In this document: positions 9,265 through 18,450 of the stretch, piece after piece
Layout: each line of letters opens with the position of its first letter
How positions within the stretch are numbered: the stretch's first letter is position 1
Assembly (NCBI GenBank): GCA_031279515.1
Contig: JAITII010000016.1
Coordinates: forward strand, 1-48,978
Reading direction: 5' to 3'
DNA length: 48,978 bases
DNA from: Deltaproteobacteria bacterium
GTDB lineage: Bacteria > Desulfobacterota > Desulfarculia > Adiutricales > Adiutricaceae
The notes under the pieces: model-generated
Database searches by the model: none
Told to the model about the DNA's origin: nothing
The model's input: the letters and a program-made list of their open reading frames with translations, nothing else
Translations under genes and position numbers: made by a program

Positions 9265-10431
9265 ATGATAAAAACCCTGGTTGCCTATACTAAGGAGATA
9301 GACGATCCCGAGTTCGCCATAGGTGACATCCAAGAACAGCTTAACTTTGACGAGTTATTGAAAAACACGGTGGGCATAATCTACTGTGTACCGGATTTTA
9401 TAGATACAAAGGTCTTAAAAGCAATAACTGAAATTCTTCCCTTTCCCACCATAGGCGCCACTACGGTGGCCGCAGCTGTTAATAATAGCGATAGCCCCTT
9501 AATCTTGGCTATCTTGGTCATGACCAGCGATGATGTGGATTTTAAGCTTGCCACCACTGGGGACCTTACAGGCAATGAAGATGATATAGTTAATTCTTTG
9601 AAGGAAGCAACCCAAGGTATGGAGGGCCTTCCCAAATTGTGCCTTACCTTTTTCCCCCTGCAATCGGTTGCGAGTGGGGACTGGCTGGTAAATACCTACT
9701 CCAAGTATCTACCAGAGGTGCCCCTCTTTGGGACTATGTGCGTGAGTATGGAAGATAACTTCAAGCGCTCCCTCATAGTGATAGACGGAGAATTCTACAA
9801 GGAAAGGTCCGGTGTCATCCTGGTCTATGGGCCCATAGAGCCCAAGTTCTTCATAGGTACCATTTCCGAGGATAAGTACTTAAAGAGCAAGGGCATTATC
9901 ACCAAGGTCTCCAATAAGGGGGCCACAATAAACACCATAAATGACACCCCTGCTACCCAGTACCTCCATGAAATGGGGCTTTCCTGCGACGAAGCAGGAC
10001 AGCTCATCATGCCAGAGCTCTTTCCCCTGGTCATAGACTTCAATGATGGCACCAACCCCATCTTGCGGGCCATGTTGTCTGGACAAAAGGGAGGGGACTT
10101 GGTTTTAGCCGGAGAGGTGGCGGAAGGGGCTATTTTATCCGTCTCTTCCATAGATCCCACAGATGTGCGCCTGGCTACGGAAAAGACCTTGAAAGCAGTT
10201 GCCAAAAGCGGGGCCTGTGATTGCATACTCCTCCATTCCTGCCTGGCCCGTTACTATGTGGCTATGGAACTGGATCCGGATCTGGAATTAAATGTCATTC
10301 GCCAATTCATTGATGAGGACACACATTTTATTATTTCATATTCTGGAGGGGAGATCTGTCCAGTACCTGGCAAGAATAATGTCACTAAAAATAGGATGCA
10401 TAACTATACCTTTATAGCTTGCACCTTTTAG
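9265..10431 (+). CDS. FIST-domain sensory protein (first of two)
   Basis: A soluble 388-residue protein with FIST N (about 1-190) and FIST_C (about 200-375) architecture. Evidence includes a MIKTLVAYTKE start, TIGATTVAA, VPLFGTMC, and the FIST_C-like stretches FFIGTISEDKYLKSKGIITK and YSGGEICPVPG near the end. FIST domains are thought to bind small ligands and are found with two-component and c-di-GMP proteins; the ligand is unknown. I chose the ATG at 9265 because GGAG lies 6 bases upstream. The upstream in-frame ATG at 9181 would add 28 hydrophobic residues without a good ribosome site. The gene is followed by a paralogue and a hybrid kinase on the same strand. Confidence 0.85.
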   Translation: MIKTLVAYTKEIDDPEFAIGDIQEQLNFDELLKNTVGIIYCVPDFIDTKVLKAITEILPFPTIGATTVAAAVNNSDSPLILAILVMTSDDVDFKLATTGDLTGNEDDIVNSLKEATQGMEGLPKLCLTFFPLQSVASGDWLVNTYSKYLPEVPLFGTMCVSMEDNFKRSLIVIDGEFYKERSGVILVYGPIEPKFFIGTISEDKYLKSKGIITKVSNKGATINTINDTPATQYLHEMGLSCDEAGQLIMPELFPLVIDFNDGTNPILRAMLSGQKGGDLVLAGEVAEGAILSVSSIDPTDVRLATEKTLKAVAKSGACDCILLHSCLARYYVAMELDPDLELNVIRQFIDEDTHFIISYSGGEICPVPGKNNVTKNRMHNYTFIACTF

Positions 10432-10600
10432 AGAGCAGCTTTTTCCTAAGAGGGGAAAGGATTTTATTCCCAATTTCCCGTAAAAAGATAAATTTTTAGA
10501 AAATTTGCGCCTTTTGTCTTGATTCCAAAAATGATAACATATAGTAATTGGCGATTCTGTTTTCTACTTTTCTCTTTATTCATAGGAAATTCACCCTAAA

Positions 10601-11818
10601 GTGTACAGAATAATCACCGCTTCTACAGATGACCTAGAAAACCCTCAAGGGGGCATTGACTCCCTGGCAAATGCGATAGCTGAGCAAGGGGGGCTTTTGG
10701 AGAATTCTGTAGCCATTGTCATGTGCCCCTTGGAGTACGTGAATTCGGGGTTCTGCTCTTTACTATACGATAGACTGGATATCCCTATCCTGGGGGCTAC
10801 TACAAGTCTGTCCTCCACAGACAAAGAAATAAGCCCCTTAGCCCTGTCCCTTTTTATTATAAGCTCGGATACCTTGGATATCCGGGTGGGCCTATCCGAT
10901 TCCTTGACTATAGCTGACGGTGAAGAGGATCCCCTAAGGGTCCGCTACCATGCCGAAAGGGTCTTCAATAAGCTCTACAATAGCCTTACAGTAGGGCTTT
11001 CCAAAGAGCCAGCCTTGGTACTACCTTTCATGCCGGTTATCTACGGCTACCACGATGAAGGCATGGCCGAAGCTATGTTTAAAGCTAAAAAAGCCCCTTT
11101 TTTCGGGGCCATGCCCGTGGACTATTTTCAGCCCAGTAGGCATTTTGACCCTTGCGTTATCTTTGGGAACAGTTACTTCGAAGATAGGGCGGCCCTTTTG
11201 GTGCTGGACGGGGAGATAAAGCCTAAGTTCTTCTTCCAGGCCATGGGTAGGACCAATATTGCCCGCCAGAAGGCCATTATCACCAAATCCCAGGGGAGCA
11301 TAGTCTATGAGGTAAATGGCAACCCATTTAAGGATTTCATCACCTCCATGGGGCTGGTGGCCAAGAACATCATGGTATCCCTGAACACCAATCCCATCAT
11401 CGTCTATGATCCCAAGTTGGATAAATACAGCCCCAGGGTGGCCTCTAAGGTCTTAAATGATAATGGTTATGTATTCAATGGTCCCATGCCCCAAGGGAGC
11501 ACCCTATCGGTTAGGATGATAGATGAAGGGGAGATATTTGATTCAGCTAAAGAGGTCTTTTCTAAAGTCACCAAGGTGCCAGGGGCACTGGGCGCGCTCT
11601 TTTTTTCCTGCTACTCTCGGCAACTCAACTTAAGCTACAACGAGATGAATGAGATAAAGCTACTTTCTTCCACCTTAGAAAAGGAGAATATCCCCTGGCT
11701 CTTCGCCTACAGTGGCGGGGAGTTCTGCCCCCGCGAAGAGGAAGACGGCACATGGAAGAACCGTTTTCTAAACCTTTCGGCTGTGGCTATGGTCTTACAG
11801 GAGAAAGATAGTGCCTAA
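10601..11818 (+). CDS. FIST-domain sensory protein (second of two)
   Basis: A 405-residue paralogue of the upstream FIST protein, aligned throughout: [12 protein letters not shown] near 75-86, a [12 protein letters not shown] segment, [23 protein letters not shown] matching the FIST_C core, and a [13 protein letters not shown] end. There is no signal peptide or membrane segment. Translation starts at GTG (10601) behind AGGAAA. Its last 8 bases overlap the start of the hybrid kinase, which suggests translational coupling. It most likely supplies ligand sensing to that kinase, which lacks an extracytoplasmic sensor of its own. The upstream gap of 169 bases leaves it open whether both FIST genes are co-transcribed. 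Confidence 0.85.
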   Translation: MYRIITASTDDLENPQGGIDSLANAIAEQGGLLENSVAIVMCPLEYVNSGFCSLLYDRLDIPILGATTSLSSTDKEISPLALSLFIISSDTLDIRVGLSDSLTIADGEEDPLRVRYHAERVFNKLYNSLTVGLSKEPALVLPFMPVIYGYHDEGMAEAMFKAKKAPFFGAMPVDYFQPSRHFDPCVIFGNSYFEDRAALLVLDGEIKPKFFFQAMGRTNIARQKAIITKSQGSIVYEVNGNPFKDFITSMGLVAKNIMVSLNTNPIIVYDPKLDKYSPRVASKVLNDNGYVFNGPMPQGSTLSVRMIDEGEIFDSAKEVFSKVTKVPGALGALFFSCYSRQLNLSYNEMNEIKLLSSTLEKENIPWLFAYSGGEFCPREEEDGTWKNRFLNLSAVAMVLQEKDSA

Positions 11819-14582
11819 AGATAGTGCCATAGATACATCAGTGGCTAGGGTGGCGGATCTAGAGCGAAAGCTAGCCAGGATGTCGCGGGAAAATAGCCGC
11901 TTGGAGGGCTTAATAGAAAGGGCCAGCGTCACCCAGAGGGCGCGCGTGGGGCTCACAAATGCCTTAAATAATGAGCGCATCCAGCAGGGCAAATACCTCT
12001 CACTACTTTTGGAAAACAGTCCAGATATCATCCTCATGCTGGACCAGAAGGGCAATTTTGTCTACTGTACAGACGCCTTTTTGCGCCAGGCCAAGGTGGC
12101 CAGCTTTGGTTTGGTCAATGGCAAAAGATTCTCATCTATTTTTGTGGGAGACGATTTCACCGATATGGTGAGGGCCTTTCACGAGACCATGGCCAATAAG
12201 GTGGGAGTGGAGTTCTCCCTTACCACCAACTGGCCCACTATCTGGAAGGAGCACCCCTCGGAAGAGCCCAGAAACTACACTGTGCACCTTTCGCCCATGC
12301 TGGACAATGAGGGTATGCCGGAAGGCGGCATAGTCCTATGCCACGATGTCACAGAGGTCTTATACGCCAAGGAGCAGGCCGAACAGGCCAGCCGCATCAA
12401 AAGCTCCTTTTTGGCCAATATGTCCCATGAGATAAGGACGCCCATGAACGCCATTATAGGGATGGCGGAATTGGCCCTAAGGGAAAACATACCCTCTTCG
12501 ACCTATGAGATGATCCTTTCCATCAAGAACGCTGGCAATAGCTTACTGGCTATTATCAACGATATCTTGGATTTTTCCAAGATAGAGAGCGGGAAGATGG
12601 ATCTCGTGGAATCCGAGTACATGTTCAGTTCCTTAATCCAGGATGTGGTGGGTATCATCCGCACCAGACTCACGGAAAAGCCCATAGAGTTCTTTGTCTT
12701 TGTGGACAACAAGATCCCCAATAGGCTCATAGGTGATGAGGTGCGTATCCGCCAGATACTCTTAAACCTCATGTCCAATGCCGTGAAATACACAAAGGAA
12801 GGCTTTGTGAAGCTCTCTGTGACAGCGGAGATAAAAGGGGAAAATGAGGCCCTCTTTTCCTTTGCCATAGAAGATTCCGGCATAGGCATAAAGCCGGAAA
12901 ACTTAAAAGAGCTCTTTAGCAATTTTACCCAGTTTGACAAGGCGGCTAACAAGGGTATAGAGGGCACAGGATTGGGCCTGGCCATAACACGGAACCTTAC
13001 CCGCCTCATGAATGGGAACATAGACGTAAAGAGCGAATATAGAAAAGGATCTGTCTTTACCGCCAGGGTGAGTCAGAAGTTTGTAACCTTTGAGCCCTTT
13101 GCCACCATTAAAGACCCAGATTCAAAAAAGCTTTTGATCTACGAACCCAGGGATGATTTTGGAGAGCAATTGCGGGAAACCTTGGCCACCTTAAATGTGA
13201 GGGAAGTAAACTTAGTAAAAAACCCCGTGTCATTTAATGAGGAGGCCTCCAAGGGGGTCTACAACTATATCTTTGTGCCCAATTCCTTCTTCACCCAGGC
13301 CAAGCATATGTTAAATACCCTGCAAGCCAATGCGGCCAAAAAGTTTAAGCTGGTCCTTTTGGCTGACTCAGGGGAGATAATAGGCCAAGAAAACATCGCT
13401 ACTCTTTTTATGCCGGTCTATTCACTGCCTCTGGCCAATATCTTAAATGATGTAGACGTGCGGCGTCTCTACCAGAGCCAGACTACCACCTCCCCGGTGC
13501 GTTTTACGGCACCGGAGGCCAGGGTCTTGGTGGTGGACGACATAGTCACCAACCTCAAGGTGGCCGCAGGACTCCTTATGCCCTTTAAGGTCCAGGTGGA
13601 TATCTGCGAGTCGGGCATGGAAGCCATTGACATGGTCCAGGAAAATCATTACGACCTGGTCTTTATGGATCACATGATGCCGGTTATGGACGGCCTGGAG
13701 ACCACGGCGCGCATCAGGGAACTGCCAGAGGGTAAGGATCTGCCCATCATCGCCCTTACGGCCAATGCAGTGCAGGGGGTCCGTGAGATGTTTTTAGAGT
13801 CTGGGTTAAATGACTTTATCTCCAAACCCATAGATCCCTCCAAGCTGGAGGGGATCCTGGTGCGCTGGCTCCCCAAAGAAAAGCACGTCAAAGATTACCA
13901 ACTGACCACCAGCGGCAGCTCCACCGCCGCAGGCGGCGGAGGAACTTATGAAGATACAGAAGCTTATGATGATAGCGAAGAGAATATCTTCGACCACTTC
14001 AATGTGGAGGGGGTGGATCTGGTAGACGGCTTAAATCGCCTAGGGGGTGACGAAAACCTTTATCTGGAGGTGGTGGAGGCCTTTGTACGCTTTACAGGCA
14101 AGATCTTAGACAATATCAAAGAGCCTCCTACCCAAGAGGGCTTAAAGGACTATGCCATCCAGGTCCATGGTATCAAGGGATCTTCTTTAAATATCGGGGC
14201 AAGCGCGGTGGGAAGTCAGGCAGAGGCCTTAGAGCATGCTGCCAAGGCGGGGGATTTAGAAACTGTCTTGGAGGGGCACAATAGATTTTTGGATGCCGCG
14301 GAAAGGTTAGTAGCTGAATTCCAGGGCTTTTTAGACTTTGCTAAGCCAACTGGCGAGGGGGAAAGGGAGAGGCTTAAAGCCCCTCCCAAGGAACTTTTGT
14401 TAAAGATTAAAGATGCTGCTGATAGCTTTGACGCGGACATTATGGAAGAGACCCTGTCCGAGCTGGAAAACTATGAATATGATAGCGGTCAAGAGCTAGT
14501 GGCCTGGCTCAGGGAAGAGGTGGACAACCTTGAGTACGATCTAATAGCTGAGCGTCTAGAAAAAGAGCTGGCCGGATCTTAG
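11811..14582 (+). CDS. Soluble hybrid histidine kinase with pseudo-receiver, receiver and HPt domains
   Basis: A 923-residue cytosolic phosphorelay protein. The order is: N-terminal coiled coil (about 12-60); PAS domain (about 62-185); HisKA with phospho-acceptor His206 in [13 protein letters not shown]; HATPase with [15 protein letters not shown] (N box), EDSGIGI and GTGLGLAI; a degenerate receiver (about 438-545) that lacks the acidic pair and phospho-Asp; a true receiver with D576/D577, phospho-Asp620 ([11 protein letters not shown]) and Lys672; a Gly/Ser linker; an HPt domain with His786 in [12 protein letters not shown]; and an acidic helical tail. No membrane segment is visible. The GTG start overlaps the preceding FIST gene by 8 bases. 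Signal input is probably cytosolic, through PAS and perhaps the FIST partners. The HPt could pass phosphate to the receiver/HD-GYP proteins downstream. Confidence 0.93.
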   Translation: MPKDSAIDTSVARVADLERKLARMSRENSRLEGLIERASVTQRARVGLTNALNNERIQQGKYLSLLLENSPDIILMLDQKGNFVYCTDAFLRQAKVASFGLVNGKRFSSIFVGDDFTDMVRAFHETMANKVGVEFSLTTNWPTIWKEHPSEEPRNYTVHLSPMLDNEGMPEGGIVLCHDVTEVLYAKEQAEQASRIKSSFLANMSHEIRTPMNAIIGMAELALRENIPSSTYEMILSIKNAGNSLLAIINDILDFSKIESGKMDLVESEYMFSSLIQDVVGIIRTRLTEKPIEFFVFVDNKIPNRLIGDEVRIRQILLNLMSNAVKYTKEGFVKLSVTAEIKGENEALFSFAIEDSGIGIKPENLKELFSNFTQFDKAANKGIEGTGLGLAITRNLTRLMNGNIDVKSEYRKGSVFTARVSQKFVTFEPFATIKDPDSKKLLIYEPRDDFGEQLRETLATLNVREVNLVKNPVSFNEEASKGVYNYIFVPNSFFTQAKHMLNTLQANAAKKFKLVLLADSGEIIGQENIATLFMPVYSLPLANILNDVDVRRLYQSQTTTSPVRFTAPEARVLVVDDIVTNLKVAAGLLMPFKVQVDICESGMEAIDMVQENHYDLVFMDHMMPVMDGLETTARIRELPEGKDLPIIALTANAVQGVREMFLESGLNDFISKPIDPSKLEGILVRWLPKEKHVKDYQLTTSGSSTAAGGGGTYEDTEAYDDSEENIFDHFNVEGVDLVDGLNRLGGDENLYLEVVEAFVRFTGKILDNIKEPPTQEGLKDYAIQVHGIKGSSLNIGASAVGSQAEALEHAAKAGDLETVLEGHNRFLDAAERLVAEFQGFLDFAKPTGEGERERLKAPPKELLLKIKDAADSFDADIMEETLSELENYEYDSGQELVAWLREEVDNLEYDLIAERLEKELAGS

Positions 14583-14873
14583 CTATCAAAATATTTAGGT
14601 GGGCACAATATTGATTTCAGTTGCCCTACTGCCCCATGGTAAATCTAGGTTACCCGCAGCTTAGCTATAAATATAGTCAAAAGCTTAGCGCTTAATTAGC
14701 CAAAATAAGTGCAATAAGCCATAATCGGCGCAATAAGCCTAAATAGCTGCAATGGCTACAATAGCTACAATAAGCCGCAATAGGTGCCCTGGGGCACTAT
14801 GAGGGCAATTTGGCACAAAGGCAAAAACTAGCCTATTTCGCTTATCTTAGTAAGGCCTATCCAGTTAGCCCTT
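14583..14873. repeat. Spacer with degenerate short repeats
   Basis: Between the kinase and the Sel1 gene the sequence repeats variants of GCAATAAGCC and GCTACAATA several times (about 14700-14790). The units are irregular, so no clean period is assigned. No gene seen. Confidence 0.4.
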
Positions 14874-15293
14874 TTAGTGCTGGACCTTTCGGTGGACCCT
14901 ATCCAATTGCTTTAAAGCGTAGGAAAGCTCCTGGGCGCGCAGGTGGTCTCTATTGGTGAGCCAGGTAAAGCCGGTAGCTTCATCCTCATTTACCAATAAG
15001 CCCTTGCGGGCAGCCAGTCTATACCAATGCTGGGACTTGGAGGGGCAGCGGATATCCCGCGCCTTTTCATAGATACGGCCCAGACAAAAATGGGCTTCTG
15101 CCAAATCGCTTCCAGCAGCTGCCAAGAGCCAGCATAAGGCCTTGTCTCTGTCTCTGGGGACCTCATCTCCTAGGTAATATTTGATTCCCAGGCAAAACTG
15201 GGAGGGGGGATCGCCTTTTTCAGCCGAGCTTTGGAAAAAGGAAATGGGTGCCTCGCTTTCCTCTAAAACGCCTGTATCTATTGTATGGAACAT
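14874..15293 (-). CDS. Small Sel1-like repeat protein
   Basis: A 139-residue protein with at least two Sel1-type alpha-alpha repeats: AEKGDPPSQFCLGIKYYLG (about 26-44) and AAAGSDLAEAHFCLGRIYE (about 63-81), followed by a WYRLAARKGLL third partial repeat. Sel1 repeats are protein-interaction scaffolds; no enzymatic residue is apparent. No signal peptide is visible, so it is probably cytosolic. It is shorter than most Sel1 proteins and is encoded opposite to the flanking signalling genes. The start has a GAGAGGGA ribosome site. Its partner is unknown; the location between the hybrid kinase and the HD-GYP pair makes a signalling role possible but unproven. Confidence 0.75.
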   Translation of the reverse strand: MFHTIDTGVLEESEAPISFFQSSAEKGDPPSQFCLGIKYYLGDEVPRDRDKALCWLLAAAGSDLAEAHFCLGRIYEKARDIRCPSKSQHWYRLAARKGLLVNEDEATGFTWLTNRDHLRAQELSYALKQLDRVHRKVQH

Positions 15294-15820
15294 CTTTTCC
15301 CTCTCTTAAATAATCATAGGTTGATTCTAGTCTGAATCTCTAAGGGGCCGCTACAATATATTGCAAGAATATTGCCAAGATTTACCCTCTTTAGCTGTAA
15401 GCTTTCCCTAAAGCCTAAAATACGGCTAAGCTAGAGAGCTTTTTGGCTATTGTGCCTAAAAATAGAAGCCCATAGGTTTTTTGCTAGCAAGGGATTTATG
15501 GTTTTAAGCCGCTAAAGAGTGCCCCCAAAGGGCTAGGTTTTGGGGTAATTATTATCCAGTTTTGAACATTTTTGGCCCAAACTGCTCTTCTTGATGCCCC
15601 AGGATGGTTTCTTTCTTTAAACAAAGGCCTTTAGGGCATTTCTTAATATATTCCGACAGTATTCGACAGTATTTGATCGGGATTTTTTATGCGAGGCCAT
15701 AAAAGTCTTAAATTATTCTTTTTTTAATAGCATTAGCTAATACTATTATAAGTTTTATCTAATTGAAATTTAATTTTCTAAATTTTTTAATAAGCTTCCA
15801 TTTAATCTGTAAGCTTTAGC

Positions 15821-15890
15821 TAAGGTTCTGGCTAAGCTAAGGCCAAGGTCCTGGCTAAGTTAAGGCCAAGGTTCTAGCTAAGTTAAGGCA
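15821..15890. repeat. 23-bp imperfect tandem repeat, about three copies
   Basis: Units of the form TAAGGCCAAGGTCCTGGCT plus AAGT recur head to tail with one to three differences, flanked by partial units. Confidence 0.7.
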
Positions 15891-16056
15891 AAAGGGCTAG
15901 TTTTTTTAAATTTTTCTCCAAAAAAAGACTTTTGGGGTCTTACTTTTTGCTAGAAAGTGATTATTTTTTTTGCTGCCCAGCAAAACTTACCCTAAAAAGT
16001 AAGTTTTTGGGTAATTATTACCCAAGCTAGAAATAGTTGGGATTAGGATAGAGCCA

Positions 16057-16163
16057 CTCTAGTATGAAATGCCCCAAAGCCTTGGGAGTGCCTGCTCTAA
16101 TATGAAATGCCCCAAAGCCTTGGGAGTACCCGCTCTAGTATGAAATGCCCCAAAGCCTTGGGG
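16057..16163. repeat. 38-bp tandem repeat, 2.8 copies
   Basis: Units start CTCTAGTATGAAATGCCC at 16057, 16095 and 16133 and are nearly identical. Each unit contains the small inverted repeat CCCCAA...TTGGGG, so the array can form a row of short hairpins. Confidence 0.85.
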
Positions 16164-16291
16164 TGGGTATTTACCAAATGTTTTTTTAAAGTGCTAGAAT
16201 TAGCCAGATTATTGCCTCTATCTGACCTATTTAAAAATGAGTCCCAATATTTGGTAATAGCGGGCTATTTTTATAGTTTAAGGAGGGGATC

Positions 16292-17365
16292 TTGTCCTTA
16301 CCTGACACATTGACACAAAACGGAGATAAGACAACAAGCTCTGAGTTTCCCAGCATCCTGGTGGTGGACGACAATATCGCCAACCTAAAACTGGTGCGGG
16401 GACAGCTCTCAGATAGCTATAGGGTATCCATGGCCAAAAGCGGTGCCCAGTGTTTGGCAATGGTGGCTAAGACTATTCCGGATCTTATTCTATTGGATAT
16501 AGATATGCCGGAGATGGACGGTTTTGAGACCATGGAGCGGCTGAAAAGACATGAAAGCTTAAGCCGCATTCCGGTAATCTATCTTACGGCCAATAATGAT
16601 ACAGACACAGAGGTGAGGGCCTTGGAATCAGGGGCCAAGGATTTTGTCACCAAGCCCTTCCAAAAGGACATCTTAAGGCACCGCATTAGCCTTCATATAC
16701 GCTTCAACCAGTATCAGAAACATCTTGAGGACACGGTTAAAGAGCTGGAGGACAGCATGGTGACCTCCTTTTCGGGGCTCATAGAGTGCCGGGATGAGAA
16801 CACCGGAGGCCATGTGGTGCGTACCAGGGACTATGTGGCCCTTTTAGGAAAGCTTTTAATAGATAAGGGCCTCTTCCCAGAGGACCTTAACCCCAGGGAG
16901 CTGGGTCTCATTGCCAGGGCAGCGCCCTTACACGACATAGGCAAGGTTGGGGTGAGCGACGCTATACTTTTAAAGCCTGGCAGGTTAGACGACGTGGAAT
17001 TTGAGGCCATGAAGCGCCACACCACAATAGGCGCCAAGATTATAGATAAGATGTACAAAAGAGCCCCTACCCAGCACTACTTGAACTATGCCAAGAAGAT
17101 AGCCGAAAGCCACCATGAGCGTTTCGACGGCCAAGGTTACCCCATGGGCCTAAAGGAGTCCGAGATCCCCTTGTGCAGCCGCATCATGGCAGTAGCCGAT
17201 GTCTATGATGCCCTTGTGGAGCACAGGATCTACCGTCCAGCCTTGCCCCATGAGGAGGCTATGGCCATCATGAGGGATGGCAGGGGTACTATCTTTGACC
17301 CCATCCTCTTGGATGTCTTTTTGGAAAACAGCAGGCTATTTCGGGGAGAAATTATCAGCCAATAA
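16292..17365 (+). CDS. Response regulator with HD-GYP output domain (first of tandem pair)
   Basis: A 357-residue protein: receiver domain (about 20-135) with D26/D27, phospho-Asp69 in LLDIDMPEMDG, the conserved Thr in YLTANND, and Lys121 in TKPF; a short helical linker; then an HD-GYP domain (about 160-350) with H214/D215 in LHDIGKVG, the HHERFDGQGYP signature (274-284), and ADVYDALVEHRIYRPA. HD-GYP domains hydrolyse c-di-GMP to pGpG or GMP, and the metal ligands look complete. The start is TTG at 16292 directly behind AGGAGG (16281-16286). It is followed 9 bases later by a paralogue, so the two are an operon and probably a tandem duplication. Confidence 0.93.
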   Translation: MSLPDTLTQNGDKTTSSEFPSILVVDDNIANLKLVRGQLSDSYRVSMAKSGAQCLAMVAKTIPDLILLDIDMPEMDGFETMERLKRHESLSRIPVIYLTANNDTDTEVRALESGAKDFVTKPFQKDILRHRISLHIRFNQYQKHLEDTVKELEDSMVTSFSGLIECRDENTGGHVVRTRDYVALLGKLLIDKGLFPEDLNPRELGLIARAAPLHDIGKVGVSDAILLKPGRLDDVEFEAMKRHTTIGAKIIDKMYKRAPTQHYLNYAKKIAESHHERFDGQGYPMGLKESEIPLCSRIMAVADVYDALVEHRIYRPALPHEEAMAIMRDGRGTIFDPILLDVFLENSRLFRGEIISQ

Positions 17366-17374
17366 GGAGCGGCT

Positions 17375-18436
17375 ATGGAAAATAAGACTTCAGGCAAGCA
17401 GATCTTAGTGGTGGACGATAATATCTCCAACTTGAAGTACATAAGTGCCCAACTGTCCGACTCCTACCAGGTGGTCCTGGCCAAGTCAGGTGCCCAGGCC
17501 CTCCAGATAGCCGCGAAAAAACCACCTGACCTAGTGCTTTTGGACATAGACATGCCTGAGATGGACGGTTTTGAGACCTTTTCCCGCATGCAACAGGATG
17601 CTCGACTAGCCAAGTTGCCGGTGATATTCTTGTCAGCCAATAACGATCCCGCCACAGAGGTAAGGGCCCTGCAGGTGGGAGCCATGGATTTTATACCCAA
17701 GCCCTTTGAAAAGAGCATCCTTACCCACCGCTTAGAGTTGCACCTAAACTTTCATCGCTACCAGTCTAGCCTGGAAAACACAGTAAGGGAGCTGGAAGAC
17801 AGTATCATTACCTCTTTTTCTGAGCTCATAGAGGCCAGGGACGAGAATACTGGAGGGCATGTTAAAAGGACAGCTGCTTATGTGGACCTGTTGGGAAGGG
17901 CCCTCATTCAAAGGGGCTTGTTTCCAGAGGAGCTAAATCACGAGGAGCTGGACCTGATGGTAAGGGCTGCTCCCTTACACGACATAGGCAAGATCGGCAT
18001 TAGCGATCTGATACTTATGAAAAAAGGCAAGTTGTTACCCGAGGAGTACGAGGTAGTAAAAAAGCACACAATTATTGGAAGTGAGGTCTTAAGGAGTATC
18101 TACGAGACCACCCCCACACAAGTCTACCTGAGATATGCCATCTTAATAGCCGAGGGCCACCACGAGCGCTTCGATGGCCATGGCTACCCCCATGGCAAGA
18201 GCGGAGAAGACATAGAGCTCTGTAACCGGGTCATGAGCGTTGCCAATGTCTATGATTCTCTAGTCACAGACAGGGTCTACCGGCCAGCTTTGAGCTATGA
18301 AGAGGCCGTGAATATCATAAAAGAGTCCTCTGGAAAGGAATTCGATCCCAGGATCGTGGAAGTCTTTACAGAAATACACCCTGAATTCATGAAGATTGCC
18401 CAAGAGGACAAGCTGCGTAGCCAATTAGTCCACTGA
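17375..18436 (+). CDS. Response regulator with HD-GYP output domain (second of tandem pair)
   Basis: A 353-residue paralogue of the preceding protein, collinear over its whole length. The receiver has D14/D15, phospho-Asp57 (LLDIDMPEMDG) and Lys109 (PKPF). The HD-GYP domain has H202/D203 (LHDIGKIG), HHERFDGHGYP (262-272) and ANVYDSLVTDRVYRPA. In the last motif Asn replaces the usual Asp found in the first copy (ADVYDAL), a difference that could alter metal binding. Predicted role: phosphorylation-controlled c-di-GMP phosphodiesterase. An AAGGAG ribosome site lies before the ATG, 9 bases from the upstream stop. A short A/T hairpin with a T-run overlaps its stop codon. Confidence 0.92.
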   Translation: MENKTSGKQILVVDDNISNLKYISAQLSDSYQVVLAKSGAQALQIAAKKPPDLVLLDIDMPEMDGFETFSRMQQDARLAKLPVIFLSANNDPATEVRALQVGAMDFIPKPFEKSILTHRLELHLNFHRYQSSLENTVRELEDSIITSFSELIEARDENTGGHVKRTAAYVDLLGRALIQRGLFPEELNHEELDLMVRAAPLHDIGKIGISDLILMKKGKLLPEEYEVVKKHTIIGSEVLRSIYETTPTQVYLRYAILIAEGHHERFDGHGYPHGKSGEDIELCNRVMSVANVYDSLVTDRVYRPALSYEEAVNIIKESSGKEFDPRIVEVFTEIHPEFMKIAQEDKLRSQLVH

Positions 18437-18450
18437 CTAAAGATTTTTTT
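18425..18450 (+). terminator. Short terminator overlapping the second HD-GYP stop codon
   Basis: TTAGTC (18425-18430) pairs with GACTAA (18435-18440), and AGATTTTTTT follows. The stem is only 6 bp and A/T-rich, but the T-run is good. Confidence 0.4.

Larger units (their letters stand above)
15294..16291. other. 1-kb spacer upstream of the HD-GYP pair, with repeats and palindromes
   Basis: No coding frame is convincing. The spacer holds a 23-bp tandem array (15821-15890), a 38-bp tandem array (16057-16163), and two copies of a palindromic GGGTAATTATTA element (about 15541 and 16007-16025). Promoters for the HD-GYP pair should lie here. Confidence 0.5.
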
